64,000 nt of DNA from Candidatus Obscuribacter sp. (GCA_016712465.1 JADJQZ010000001.1:3968001-4032000); one strand, 5' to 3'; counted from the stretch's first letter, positions 1-9,217 are shown. The notes: generated by a model not told the origin, from the sequence alone. A program made the numbers and translations.

Positions 1-2
1 AC

Positions 3-716
3 TATCGCGATTGCCGCAATGTAAAAAGCACGCCGCTGCTGAACCAACTTTCCACTATCAAGACCTTTTTTGCAGGCAGCGGTCTGGACATTATGGGGGC
101 TCGCCTGCTCAGACTGGATGCCGGAACCTTTTTGCATGAACATCGCGACTTCATTTATCTCGAGCCTGTACCGAGATTCCGCCTGCACCTGCCTTTGATC
201 ACTAACTCCGACTGCTTTATCGTCAGCCCCGACATAAACGTGCACTTCAAAGCCGGGTATCTCTGGAAACTCGATCCGAAAAGCACCATACATAGTGCCT
301 GCAATTTCGGCAAAGAACCGCGTATTCACCTGATGCTCGACTGCTATGTCAACCAGACACTGGCGGAATTGATTGAAAAACAGTTTCTTGATGAAGACGC
401 CAAATTTGTCAAACCAGCACTCACAAAGACCATAAAGGAAGATCTGCAAGAGCAAGCCATCAACCTGCTCAAGCAATCGCCGGATAATCTGACGGCAGCG
501 GAAGAAATCATTCTAGCGGCCTTTTGTCGCTACAACCTCTACAGCCTGAAAGAGGGTCTCACTACCTACGACATACTGAGCCAGGTTTACGAACAAGCGA
601 CCAGAGCCATTCCGACACTGGCTGCCCTTCTGAAGGAGCGTCAGGCCTACTGGCAAGCCAGATTGGTGGAGACCTATCCCGAACGCAAAGAGAAGGAAGC
701 AGCACTGGCTGTTTGA
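3..716 (+). CDS. Aspartyl/asparaginyl beta-hydroxylase-like protein (5' partial)
   Basis: The frame is open to the left edge, so the true start lies outside the window and 237 residues are visible. The core matches the Asp/Asn beta-hydroxylase (Asp_Arg_Hydrox) double-stranded beta-helix: an HEHRD segment, then RLHLPL, then a LW..D....H..CN stretch and RIHLMLDCYVN. These supply the His/Asp/His iron ligands and the Arg for 2-oxoglutarate seen in this family. Members hydroxylate Asp, Asn, Arg or Pro side chains, free or in peptides; the substrate here is unknown. The last ~110 residues are helical and have no motif I recognise. It is the first visible gene of the + strand operon and ends 8 bases before the next start. 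A tailoring role in the operon's pathway is inference. Confidence 0.7.
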   Translation, partial: YRDCRNVKSTPLLNQLSTIKTFFAGSGLDIMGARLLRLDAGTFLHEHRDFIYLEPVPRFRLHLPLITNSDCFIVSPDINVHFKAGYLWKLDPKSTIHSACNFGKEPRIHLMLDCYVNQTLAELIEKQFLDEDAKFVKPALTKTIKEDLQEQAINLLKQSPDNLTAAEEIILAAFCRYNLYSLKEGLTTYDILSQVYEQATRAIPTLAALLKERQAYWQARLVETYPERKEKEAALAV

Positions 717-724
717 AAAAAAAC

Positions 725-2302
725 ATGAAAGAAGGCAAATTGCATTTTCAAATTCATGACGCCGGGCGAGGCAGAAGCTTCAGCCTGCCCTCCGTGCAAG
801 ACTATCAGGAAGAGAAGCGCATCAAGGTTGTGGCGGCAAGCCCACTCAATTTTGGACCGGAAGCCGATAAGGGCGCCGGCACTTGCAGCCACCACGAATT
901 TATCGCGCACCGGCTGGAAGCAGCGCTGGCTCTGCTTTCCAACACACCATCTTACTTTCCCGGTCAGACCATTCCGGGTCCGGGCTCTATGGGTCTGGAA
1001 GTGAACCGCGGCAACCTGCTCATTGAACAGTTCCGCCACCTTCTCAACTTCGATGAAAAGGCTTGCGCAAGACTTCTACAAAGCGGAAACGACAGCTACA
1101 GCCTCTACTCTGTAAAGGTTCCTGCAAAAGAAGTCTGGCGTTTCAATCTAATAGAAAAGCCCAGCTTGAGCTTTCTCTACCAGGCGGAAGAGCCTGCCAG
1201 ATTGAAATCTCCTGATATTCCGGCAAGAGCCTACCAGGTGCTAAAAACAGATCTAATCGAACATTATGCAAAGTTGAAAGCCGATGATTGCCCGGAAAAT
1301 CTGCAAGGGGCGCTGAAAGCAGTGGCGAGGGCCTGGCATAAAGAAGACGGACGGCGGGACTTAAGCAAAACGGCACTTACCGCCGCCTATAAGCTCTGGC
1401 AGCACTACAGTGAGCAAGGGAGCGTCAATGAAGGTAACTTCATGGCTTTTGCCTTTGAACTGGAAGCCCTGGCCTTTCACCAGACCGCCAAAGAGAAGCT
1501 GGGCCTTTTGAGTTTTGCCGGCGGCGTCTTCGCCGACAACTATGTGCAAATTGCCCTGATGCCCCTGGCTAAGATTCAAGCCACCGAATTCTGCGTGAGA
1601 GAAAGACTCTTTGATGAAGTGATCAATTTAGTTGGACGCGGCTTTGCTCCGGTGGTGGTTAACGAACACGGTCTTGTGGCCGACGGCAATCACCGGGTGA
1701 CCGCCGCCTGGATCTGGAATTTTCTCAAGTACACAGCCGGCAACTGTAAGACCAATGCCAAACAGGCCACCTGGTCCCTTGACGATCCCCGCTTCCAGAG
1801 AGAAGCTGCCAACTTCTTCCTGCAGTCATCAGTAACGGGAGCCATATCCGACGTTTCCCGCCATGAGATTTTAAGCCACCTGGCTGCTTACCTTTCCAAC
1901 CCCGAATGCCGGGCCAAACTGCAAACCTATATCAAGCCGCAGTTGTCCAAGTACGAGTATGTGACCGAGCTACCGGTAGTGCTCTTGCCCGAATATCTTT
2001 CCTCCGCCGTAGTCAAAGGTCTTTATGACGAAGGCAAAGAAGTGGTGCGGGCTTGTCCCTCACTTTATGAGGAAATGGCCGCCAACCCCGATCTGGTGCT
2101 CCCGCCCCGGGCCAGCTACCACTTCACCGATGCCGCGCTTTTGCCCTGGTTTCAGGTCTTGAGCAAACGCAAAATTACAACCCCGGAGGGCAATCAAACC
2201 GACCACGGTCTGACCAGACGAATACCAGCTTCGGCAAGAAGAGAGGCCATGCTTACGACACTGACGACAGATAATTCCCTGCACAAAGAGAGGAGAAGAT
2301 AA
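725..2302 (+). CDS. ParB/Srx-fold protein, possible SbnI/SerK-like serine kinase
   Basis: This is a 525-residue protein. I start it at ATG 725, just after the previous stop, because upstream codons read through the neighbouring gene. Residues ~280-330 look like a ParB/sulfiredoxin fold: a PL.KI.ATE segment with Glu288, then P.VVNEHGLVADGNHR with DGNHR at 320-324. In SbnI and archaeal SerK the equivalent Glu and DG.HR motif belong to a free-serine kinase that makes O-phosphoserine. The large N-terminal (~270 residues) and C-terminal parts are not recognised. The SbnA-like and SbnH-like neighbours make an SbnI-like role attractive, but that is inference. A DNA-binding ParB-like regulator is the main alternative. 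The stop is 1 base before the next start. Confidence 0.5.
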   Translation: MKEGKLHFQIHDAGRGRSFSLPSVQDYQEEKRIKVVAASPLNFGPEADKGAGTCSHHEFIAHRLEAALALLSNTPSYFPGQTIPGPGSMGLEVNRGNLLIEQFRHLLNFDEKACARLLQSGNDSYSLYSVKVPAKEVWRFNLIEKPSLSFLYQAEEPARLKSPDIPARAYQVLKTDLIEHYAKLKADDCPENLQGALKAVARAWHKEDGRRDLSKTALTAAYKLWQHYSEQGSVNEGNFMAFAFELEALAFHQTAKEKLGLLSFAGGVFADNYVQIALMPLAKIQATEFCVRERLFDEVINLVGRGFAPVVVNEHGLVADGNHRVTAAWIWNFLKYTAGNCKTNAKQATWSLDDPRFQREAANFFLQSSVTGAISDVSRHEILSHLAAYLSNPECRAKLQTYIKPQLSKYEYVTELPVVLLPEYLSSAVVKGLYDEGKEVVRACPSLYEEMAANPDLVLPPRASYHFTDAALLPWFQVLSKRKITTPEGNQTDHGLTRRIPASARREAMLTTLTTDNSLHKERRR

Positions 2303-2303
2303 A

Positions 2304-3278
2304 TTGAGAGTAGCTTTCCTGGGAAAAGGTGGAGCCGGAAAAACCACCACATCGGCAGGGTTCATTCGTTACCTGGCCTCAAAGAAACCTTTTGTTCTGG
2401 CGGTCGATGCTGATGTGAACGCACACCTAAAGGGAGCCCTGCACCGCACCGACTGGAGCGGTCAAGAATTTGAAATAGGTGAAGAGCGCGAAGCCATCAT
2501 AAGCTACCTCAAAGGCGATCGCCAGGACCTGGGCGAGCGCACCATGGTAGGTACCACTCCCCCGTCCAGCAAATCAAGATTTATCGAAGTATCAAAGCAC
2601 GACCCCCTCATTTCCAAGTATGCCCTCACAAGCGGTAATATCGCCCTGCTCACGGTCGGTACCTATAAGGAAAGCGATGTAGGCGGAGCCTGCTATCACG
2701 TCAAACTAACCGGTCTGCAATCCTTCTTCCATCATCTGCTCGACGGCGAAGAAGACTATGTGGTAGCTGATACCACCGCCGGCACCGATAACGTAGCCAC
2801 TTCGCTCTCTTTTGCCTACGACATGAACGTCTTCGTGGTCGAACCAACCAAGAAATCGGTGCAAGTCTATCTGGATTACCTGACCGTGGCTCCCCACCTG
2901 GCCGAACGGACCTATGTGATTGCCAACAAAGTGGACACCCCCGAGGACGAGCTTTTCATTCTCAAGCATGTACCGAAAGACAAATTGCTGGGAGCCGTTC
3001 CCCACAGCAAGCACCTGAAGCGCTTCGAACAGGGACGCAAAGAAGCCCTCGACGATTTCATGAAAGAACAGGAAGTAGTCTTTGAAAGAGTGCTCTCCAC
3101 CTGGCAAGAGAAAAAACGCAACTGGAACAACTACCTGGAAAGGCTGCGCTCCACCCACACCAAAGTATGTCGCGACTGGCTCGATGACTACTTCGGCGAG
3201 AAACTGGACGAAGGACTCGACAGTGACTTTACCTACGAGCAAGCACTTTCCCAGAGAAAAGTAGCGGCCCTCGTCTAA
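2304..3278 (+). CDS. CooC-like deviant-Walker P-loop ATPase (copy 1)
   Basis: TTG start at 2304 with a good ribosome site (AGGAGAAG, 2291-2298). The 324-residue protein opens with the SIMIBI/MinD-class P-loop GKGGAGKTTT (residues 7-16) and a DADVNAHL segment. CooC and AcsF use this fold to insert nickel into CO dehydrogenase/acetyl-CoA synthase. Those proteins usually carry a metal-binding C-x-C; here the matching site reads C130-Y-H132. The downstream switch is DTTAGTDN. No CO dehydrogenase is visible. A second copy lies at 11216-12172 and the two are plainly paralogous along their length. I infer an ATP-driven metal or cofactor delivery role for an unknown client in this operon. Confidence 0.75.
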   Translation: MRVAFLGKGGAGKTTTSAGFIRYLASKKPFVLAVDADVNAHLKGALHRTDWSGQEFEIGEEREAIISYLKGDRQDLGERTMVGTTPPSSKSRFIEVSKHDPLISKYALTSGNIALLTVGTYKESDVGGACYHVKLTGLQSFFHHLLDGEEDYVVADTTAGTDNVATSLSFAYDMNVFVVEPTKKSVQVYLDYLTVAPHLAERTYVIANKVDTPEDELFILKHVPKDKLLGAVPHSKHLKRFEQGRKEALDDFMKEQEVVFERVLSTWQEKKRNWNNYLERLRSTHTKVCRDWLDDYFGEKLDEGLDSDFTYEQALSQRKVAALV

Positions 3279-3290
3279 TTAAACGAAACC

Positions 3291-3318
3291 CCGGAGGGTG
3301 GCGGTCGTCACCCTCCGG
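3291..3318 (+). promoter_or_regulatory. Perfect 10-bp intergenic hairpin
   Basis: Arms CCGGAGGGTG (3291-3300) and CACCCTCCGG (3309-3318) pair perfectly around an 8-base loop. It lies between the CooC-like gene and the PLP decarboxylase gene and ends 10 bases before ATG 3329. Only a short interrupted pyrimidine run (TCCTTT) follows, so it is a poor terminator. It may act as an attenuator, an RNA-processing site, or a barrier separating expression of the two halves of the operon. Confidence 0.6.
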
Positions 3319-3328
3319 TCCTTTGAAA

Positions 3329-4858
3329 ATGGATAAACAAATGACTACAGCTCAACTAGCTCCCAAGACCACAAACAAAAGCCTCAAGCTCACACCGAAA
3401 GTACATCCGGTCATCAAGCGCTTTATAGAAGAGAAAGCTACCCTCTTCCAACTGGTGCAGGCCCTGGGCAGCCCCCTCAATGTAATTTTTCCGGAATTGC
3501 TCCACGACAATGTGGAAAAATTCAGACAGGCCTTCTCTGATGCCGGTGTGATCGGTAAGGTCTTTTTCGCCCACAAGTGCAATCAGTCAGATAGCCTGGT
3601 GCGCCGCCTGGCCGTGGAAGAAGCTTATCTGGATGTCAGTTCGGCCAACGAACTGAGACACGCTCTGGGTGCCGGCTTCGAAGCTACCCGCATCGAAGCC
3701 ACCGGACCCAAAAATGTCGAATTCATCGGACTGGCTGTGCAGCAGGGCGTCACCATTGCCGTAGACAGCATCTACGAACTGAATACCATTTTGAAGCTGA
3801 AAGAGGCTCTCAATCATAAGAAGCCTACAAAGATTCTACTGCGCCTCTCGGGCTTCGAAGCCAGCCACTCCAAGTTCCTCAACAAAGGCAGCCGCTTCGG
3901 CATCCCTATAAAGGAAGTGGGAGAAGCCTTCGACATTCTGGAAGCCAATCGCAAGAAAATAGACTTTCTTGGTTTCTCCTTCCACTTAGATACTGTCTCG
4001 GTTCTGGAGCGAGCCGTGGCCATGGAAAATTGCATGGAGCTTTTTGAAGAGGCCCTGGCCAGAGATTTCGAACCAAGAGTAATCAATATAGGCGGCGGCT
4101 ACAAAGTCAATTATCTGGAAAACGAGCAAGACTGGAATGACTATACCAGCGCCCTGAAAGAAGCCGTGCTCGGCACAAGACCGTCCATGACCTGGCACAA
4201 TAACGCCTTCGGCATGTCCTCCGACAAAGGCAAACTGAAGGGCAACTTCAACAGCTACAGCTATTTCGATACGCAAACCGGCGGCAGCTACCTGCAAGAG
4301 CTTCTCTCCCAGCGCTTTCCCAATCTCGGAGACGCCACTGCCGGCAGCATCATGCAGGGCAATATGATCGAACTCTGGATCGAGCCCGGTCGTTCCCTGG
4401 TAGATCAAACCGGTATCACCGTGGCCAGGGTAAACTCAGTGAGAATGAGCAGCCGCGGCGAACCCATCGTCTGCTTGAATATGAAGCGCCAGGACATTTC
4501 CTTCCTGGATCAAGAGATCTTCGTAGACCCCATCATTATAGAAAAACATGATGAGGAAGGCGCCAGGCAGACTGAGCAGGATTCCCAAGGTAAAGAAGAG
4601 CCTATCGGTGTTTACTTTGCCGGCAATCTCTGCCTGGAAAGTGATCTGGTGCACCGTCACATGACCTACCTGGACAAACTGCCGAGCCCCGGCGACCTTG
4701 TGGTCTTCGTCAATTCCAGCGGCTACTTTATGGATTTCTCCGCTTCCACCTCAATTATGCAACCGGTGGCAGAGAAAGTTGCCGTCATGGAAAGAGACGG
4801 AAAATTCACCTGGGTCATGGACAAACAATATGTGCCTTTCTGGGAATGCATGCCCTGA
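3329..4858 (+). CDS. Fold-type III PLP-dependent decarboxylase (SbnH/Y4yA/LysA-like)
   Basis: 509 residues from ATG 3329 (TTG 3323 and ATG 3341 are possible). It has the alanine-racemase-like barrel of the ornithine/DAP/arginine decarboxylase group 2 family. The PLP lysine is K83 in FFAHKCNQS, the equivalent of the usual YAVKAN. GFSFHLDT and INIGGGYKVNY form the phosphate-binding region, and C435 in GNLCLESDLV is the catalytic cysteine position. At 509 residues it is longer than typical LysA (~420) because of an insert near residues 265-340. SbnH of staphyloferrin B and the rhizobial Y4yA group are comparable enzymes that sit beside cysteine-synthase-like genes, as here. It probably decarboxylates an amino-acid conjugate made in the operon; the exact substrate is unknown. 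Confidence 0.75.
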   Translation: MDKQMTTAQLAPKTTNKSLKLTPKVHPVIKRFIEEKATLFQLVQALGSPLNVIFPELLHDNVEKFRQAFSDAGVIGKVFFAHKCNQSDSLVRRLAVEEAYLDVSSANELRHALGAGFEATRIEATGPKNVEFIGLAVQQGVTIAVDSIYELNTILKLKEALNHKKPTKILLRLSGFEASHSKFLNKGSRFGIPIKEVGEAFDILEANRKKIDFLGFSFHLDTVSVLERAVAMENCMELFEEALARDFEPRVINIGGGYKVNYLENEQDWNDYTSALKEAVLGTRPSMTWHNNAFGMSSDKGKLKGNFNSYSYFDTQTGGSYLQELLSQRFPNLGDATAGSIMQGNMIELWIEPGRSLVDQTGITVARVNSVRMSSRGEPIVCLNMKRQDISFLDQEIFVDPIIIEKHDEEGARQTEQDSQGKEEPIGVYFAGNLCLESDLVHRHMTYLDKLPSPGDLVVFVNSSGYFMDFSASTSIMQPVAEKVAVMERDGKFTWVMDKQYVPFWECMP

Positions 4859-4930
4859 GGCTCAACCAAAACTACTGAACGGAAAAACAAGACATCGCGC
4901 TTGTAATGGAAAAGAACTCGGAGAATTAAA

Positions 4931-6304
4931 ATGCTCGTCAAACACGTAAGAGAACTCATCGGTCACACCCCTCTCTTTGAAATACCGGAGGAGGTGCATG
5001 GTCTCAAGAACATCACCCTCTATGCCAAACTGGAGTTGCTCAACCCCTTCGGTTCGGTTAAAGACAAGAGCGCCTGGAACGTTCTCAAAGACGATATCGA
5101 AGCCATCAAGAAGGAAGGCAAGACCGTCATCGAATCATCGAGCGGCAACATGGCTAAGGCCATGCAGCTGGTGTGCTCGGTCTATGACGTGCCCTTCAAG
5201 ATAGTCACCAACCGCATCAAGGTCAGAGAAGTAAAGCAGATTCTGCAACTGGTAGGCGCTGAAGTAGACGAATTGCCCGGTCTTTCCGAATGTCCCGATC
5301 CCACGGATCCCAACGATCCCATCACCTTTATCGAACAAATCATGAGTGCCAGCCCGGGCAAGTACTTCCATACTTCCCAGTACACCAACGAAAAGAACAT
5401 ACACGCCCACTACCACTCCACCGGCAAGGAAATTCAAGACGACCTCGATGAAGCCGGCGCCGGCACCGTAGACTTCTTCGTAGGCGGGCTCGGTACCACC
5501 GGTTCCACCCGTGGTGCCGGTACCTATTTGAAAGAAAAGAATGCCGCCATGAAAAACATCGGCGTCATTGCCTCCAAAGGTCAGCTTCTACCCGGCATTA
5601 GAAACGTTGACGAAATGTACGAAGTGGGACTCTTCCGCAAAGACTTCTACGACGATATCGTAGAAGTCAGCATGGATGAATCCATTGACGCCATGCTCAT
5701 GCTCATTCGCAAATGCGGCATTCTCGCCGGACCCACCGGCGGCGGCAGCCTGGCAGCAGCCCTCAAGTACTTGAAGCCCATCGACGCCACCCTGGATAGG
5801 AAGCATAGCTGTGTCTTCATCGTCTGCGACAGAGTGGAGTGGTATCTCTCCTACCTGCAGAAGAACAAGCCCGAACTCTTCGGTCTTTCTGTCAAGAAAG
5901 ACTCGGTCAAGGCTGTCACCAAAGATGAAGCGGAAGCTGCACCGGAAGTCTCCACCGACGAACTAGAAAAATGGCTGGAAGAAAAAAGCAATCTGCAAGT
6001 GGTAGACATGCGCGGCACCCTCGCCTTCAAGACCACGCGCATCAAAGGCTCCATCAATATTCCCACCGATAATCTGGAAGACATTGCCGACATGGGCGTG
6101 CCCTTTGCCAACGACCAGAAAGTAGTGCTCGTCTGCCCTACAGGCGAAGTGTCGAAGCGTTTTGCCGCCTTCTTCAAAACCCGCGGCGTTGACTGCTACA
6201 GCCTCACCGGCGGTTTCGTGGCCTGGCGCGACAACGGCAAAGCCACCGAGAAATCCAAGGCAGCAGGCGGTCGTCGCCTTCTAGTGGGTGCCGGACAAAG
6301 CTAA
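4931..6304 (+). CDS. Cysteine synthase-like PLP enzyme fused to a rhodanese domain
   Basis: 457 residues. Residues 1-~330 are a fold-type II cysteine synthase/SbnA-like enzyme: PLP lysine K44 in NPFGSVKDKS, substrate loop ESSSGN, phosphate-binding GGLGTTGSTRG, and GPTGGGS near the end. Residues ~345-440 form a rhodanese domain with VVDMRG, a GSINIP segment and the active-site loop starting at C402 (CPTGEVSKR). Such a fusion could accept persulfide sulfur on C402 and pass it to the aminoacrylate on PLP. Alternatively, as in SbnA, an amino acid could replace sulfide as nucleophile to give a diaminopropionate precursor. The cysteine desulfurase gene overlaps the stop by one base, which favours a sulfur relay. 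The start ATG follows GGAGAATTAAA. Confidence 0.85.
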   Translation: MLVKHVRELIGHTPLFEIPEEVHGLKNITLYAKLELLNPFGSVKDKSAWNVLKDDIEAIKKEGKTVIESSSGNMAKAMQLVCSVYDVPFKIVTNRIKVREVKQILQLVGAEVDELPGLSECPDPTDPNDPITFIEQIMSASPGKYFHTSQYTNEKNIHAHYHSTGKEIQDDLDEAGAGTVDFFVGGLGTTGSTRGAGTYLKEKNAAMKNIGVIASKGQLLPGIRNVDEMYEVGLFRKDFYDDIVEVSMDESIDAMLMLIRKCGILAGPTGGGSLAAALKYLKPIDATLDRKHSCVFIVCDRVEWYLSYLQKNKPELFGLSVKKDSVKAVTKDEAEAAPEVSTDELEKWLEEKSNLQVVDMRGTLAFKTTRIKGSINIPTDNLEDIADMGVPFANDQKVVLVCPTGEVSKRFAAFFKTRGVDCYSLTGGFVAWRDNGKATEKSKAAGGRRLLVGAGQS

Positions 6305-7575
6305 TGTATTGCCAACCTCAAAGCCAGACTCAGGCCGCCGAACCGCTCAATGTGGCGAAGATCAAAAGTGATTTTCCCATCTTCGTAAGCCACCCTGATC
6401 TCATCTATTTCGACAACGCCTCCACCACCCAGAAACCAAAATGTGTGCTGGAAACAATGTCGACCTATTACGAGAAGCAGTGTGCCAACGCCGGCAGAGC
6501 GGCCTATACCTGGTCCAGCCAGCTGGAGAAAGCCATGGAAGAAAGCCGCCGGGTTGTGGCTTCCTTCTTGAAGACTGAGGCGACTCATCTTGCCTTCACC
6601 GCTGGTGCCACCGACAGCCTCAATCTGGTTTGTCAGAGCTATGCCCTGCACAATCTGGAAGACGGCGATGAGGTACTGCTTTGCCCCAAAGACCATAGCT
6701 CGGCGGTCTTGCCCTGGTACCAGGTTAGAGAAATACTGAAAGCCATGGGCAAAAACATCGTCATCAAACACTTCGACATCCATGAAGTGGGCGATTACGA
6801 CTTGAAGAGCATCAAAAACCAGCTGACGCCAAAGACAAAAATTCTGGCCATGTCTCATGTGCACCATGTCTATGGTCTGGAGATGGAAGTAGCTGAGATC
6901 AGGGAAATAGTTGGACCAGAGGTGATCATCAGCCTCGATGCCAGCCAGAGCGTCGGTCACACTGCAGTCGATCTTTCCAGTCAGGGTCTACCTGTAGACT
7001 TCGTCTCTTTCAGCGCCCATAAAATGCTGTCGGCACCGGGTACAGGCGTGCTTTATGTCAGTAAGCGGGTGCAGGATAAGCTGAAGCCGGTGCGCCTGGG
7101 CGGCAAGAGTAAAGCCGAAATAGTAGAAGGCGAGCTTTCGCAAACCCACAGCACGGTGGCTGAACTACTGGAGGCCGGTACCCAGAACATACCGTCCATA
7201 TTGGCTCTGGCCGAGGCTGTTCGCTACATTGAGAGCATTGGTGTAGAGCGTATCGAAGCCCATGTCAGCCGCCTCACCGTAGACCTCTGGCAAAAGCTGG
7301 CCGGGCTTCCCGGCATTGAATTCGCTCCCGGCATAGGCATCTGCGGCTGCGACCGGGGCTGGGGCATAATATCCTTCCGCTTCCGCCAGTTAAGCTCTAT
7401 GGATCTGAGCTTCGCCCTCGATGAAGAGCGGATCTTTGTGCGCAGCGGCGACCACTGCATTTACAACAAGGAAGAAGCGGAGCAAGATGACTTCTTGAGA
7501 GTCTCCATGCATCTATATAACGATGAAAACGACATCGACCAGTTTATAGAGGTTTTGAGCGGTTGCCTGAGTTGA
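6304..7575 (+). CDS. SufS-type cysteine desulfurase (class V aminotransferase fold)
   Basis: 423 residues; the ATG shares its A with the preceding TAA (TAATG), so translation is probably coupled. Family marks are IYFDNASTTQKP near the start, the SHVHHVYG segment, LDASQSVGHTAVD, the PLP lysine K240 in SFSAHKMLSAPGTGVLY, and the persulfide cysteine C385 in RSGDHCIYN. Group II (SufS/CsdA) enzymes have this RxGxHC form. It releases alanine from cysteine and holds the sulfur as a persulfide. No SufBCDE or IscU is nearby, so it probably serves this operon, with the upstream rhodanese fusion as the likely acceptor (inference), rather than general Fe-S assembly. Confidence 0.85.
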   Translation: MYCQPQSQTQAAEPLNVAKIKSDFPIFVSHPDLIYFDNASTTQKPKCVLETMSTYYEKQCANAGRAAYTWSSQLEKAMEESRRVVASFLKTEATHLAFTAGATDSLNLVCQSYALHNLEDGDEVLLCPKDHSSAVLPWYQVREILKAMGKNIVIKHFDIHEVGDYDLKSIKNQLTPKTKILAMSHVHHVYGLEMEVAEIREIVGPEVIISLDASQSVGHTAVDLSSQGLPVDFVSFSAHKMLSAPGTGVLYVSKRVQDKLKPVRLGGKSKAEIVEGELSQTHSTVAELLEAGTQNIPSILALAEAVRYIESIGVERIEAHVSRLTVDLWQKLAGLPGIEFAPGIGICGCDRGWGIISFRFRQLSSMDLSFALDEERIFVRSGDHCIYNKEEAEQDDFLRVSMHLYNDENDIDQFIEVLSGCLS

Positions 7576-7608
7576 TACCGAACGAAACGCCAGTCTAAAG
7601 TGAAAGAA

Positions 7609-9201
7609 ATGAAAAGCAAAGAAGAAACGAAAGTAGCAATTATAGGGGCCGGCGTGAACGGACTGACCTGCGCCGCCTACCTGGCCAAGGCCGGCTTTCA
7701 GGTCACCGTCTTTGAAAAGAATCAACAGGCAGGCGGGCTCTGCGTCAACCAGACCCCCTTCAAAAATAGCGCCATCAAGGTTTCGGCGGTGGCATCCTAT
7801 TACGGCATGCTGAGAGAAGAAGTAGCGGAAGAACTGGGACTTTATGAGCGGGGGCTGACGCCTTATTTAACCGACCCCATCGAAATAGTTTTGCTCAAAG
7901 ACCGGCAATATGTCTACTACCCGCGCGAAGGCTCCGCCGATATGCAGGCGGAGGAAACCACGGAAGAAGACAAGAAAGGCTGGGTAGACTTCTGGACCGA
8001 TATTCAAAGAGCGGCTCAAATCGTCTATCCCCACTATCTAAAACCCATAACCGCGAAAGAATATCTGGAAGCGCTCAAGCAAGCCGGACTCGATAAAATT
8101 GCCGAGACCATCTACACAGGCAGCCTCTTTGACCTTGCCGACAAGTACTTCCAATCACCGGCACTAAAAGCAGTGGCCGCCACCTGCACCCCCGGCTTCG
8201 CCAATCTAGTCGGTTCCGTCTTCGGCTGCATCCACCACGGCACGGCCAGCACCCTGGGCAATTTCGGCGCCTGGGGTCAGGTAAAGGGTGGCATGGGCAA
8301 AATAACCGAAGCGATCCTGCAACGGGCCACCGAATGCGGTGCCAGGATCAAGACCGGTCTGGGTATAAAATCCATCAATATAGAAGGCGAGAGCGTCGGC
8401 ACCATAGTCAGTGAAGATGGTCAGGAGCACCGCTTCGATCTGGTCATAATGAGCGGCGATCCCTATACCCTCTTTGAAAAACTACTCGACTGCGAACTGG
8501 TGCCCTCCGGCATAAGGGCCTATCTGGCCGCCAATCGCCCCCGGGTTTCGGCAGCCAAACTACATTACCTGCTCAAGAAGCAAGTCAACTTCGAGACCCT
8601 CGAGCGCATCGGTCACAATCACAAAGGCGTGCTGGTTATAGCCCCCACGCCGGAAGCCGTCAAGCAAGCCTCCAGAGCCGTGCCGGAAGGCAACTTGCCG
8701 GAAGAACTGATGCTCACCATGGCTTACCCCACCCTGGAAGATGAAAGCATCTATGGGGAAGAGAAGAACAAAGACCGCCATGTTCTAACCGTAGACGTTC
8801 ACTACCTGCCCGCTCAGTTGAAGGGCAAAAACGGTCTGCGCCCCTGGCAGAAAGAAGACGATGAGACGCTCAGCCGGGCGGTCCTCAATACAATTGAAAA
8901 ATACGCACCGGGCTTTATAGAGCAGGTAGAAGAAAGCTACATCGTTTCACCAGGGGGACTGAAGTCGCTTTTCAACAATGAGTCTCTCAGTTGCTGGCAT
9001 ATGCCTATGTCCCAGAACTTCCTCTTTGAAAATCGCGCCCTGCCCACCCTGCCCCACTACCACACACCCTTCGCCAATCTCTATCTCTGCGGCTCCGGCA
9101 CCTTCCCCGGCGGCAACGTCACCGGTGCCAACGGGCACAACCTGGCCAAGCTTCTAATCAACGCCTATAGCCCCGCTTTAACCCCAACCAGCGCTAAATA
9201 A
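7609..9201 (+). CDS. CrtI/phytoene desaturase-like FAD-dependent oxidoreductase
   Basis: About 530 residues from ATG 7609 (GTG 7600 is also possible). The N-terminus has the dinucleotide-binding motif VAIIGAGVNGL and the following EKNQQAGG, which binds the FAD ribose. The C-terminus has the family signature CGSGTFPGGNVTGANG, the FAD-binding second half of CrtI-type amine oxidase/desaturase proteins. The family includes carotenoid desaturases but also many uncharacterised oxidoreductases. No other carotenoid genes are nearby, so a redox tailoring step in the operon's product is more likely. The substrate is unknown. It lies 24 bases after the cysteine desulfurase gene. Confidence 0.75.
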   Translation: MKSKEETKVAIIGAGVNGLTCAAYLAKAGFQVTVFEKNQQAGGLCVNQTPFKNSAIKVSAVASYYGMLREEVAEELGLYERGLTPYLTDPIEIVLLKDRQYVYYPREGSADMQAEETTEEDKKGWVDFWTDIQRAAQIVYPHYLKPITAKEYLEALKQAGLDKIAETIYTGSLFDLADKYFQSPALKAVAATCTPGFANLVGSVFGCIHHGTASTLGNFGAWGQVKGGMGKITEAILQRATECGARIKTGLGIKSINIEGESVGTIVSEDGQEHRFDLVIMSGDPYTLFEKLLDCELVPSGIRAYLAANRPRVSAAKLHYLLKKQVNFETLERIGHNHKGVLVIAPTPEAVKQASRAVPEGNLPEELMLTMAYPTLEDESIYGEEKNKDRHVLTVDVHYLPAQLKGKNGLRPWQKEDDETLSRAVLNTIEKYAPGFIEQVEESYIVSPGGLKSLFNNESLSCWHMPMSQNFLFENRALPTLPHYHTPFANLYLCGSGTFPGGNVTGANGHNLAKLLINAYSPALTPTSAK

Positions 9202-9217
9202 ACTAAAGAGAAGCAAA

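Noticed and set aside
2304..3278. Calling the ATPase ParA or MinD
   Set aside because: The GKGGAGKTT loop is shared by the class, but DADVNAHL, the CYH site and the lack of a ParB/parS or MinC/E partner fit CooC-like better. The ParB/Srx-fold neighbour resembles SbnI more than a partition ParB.
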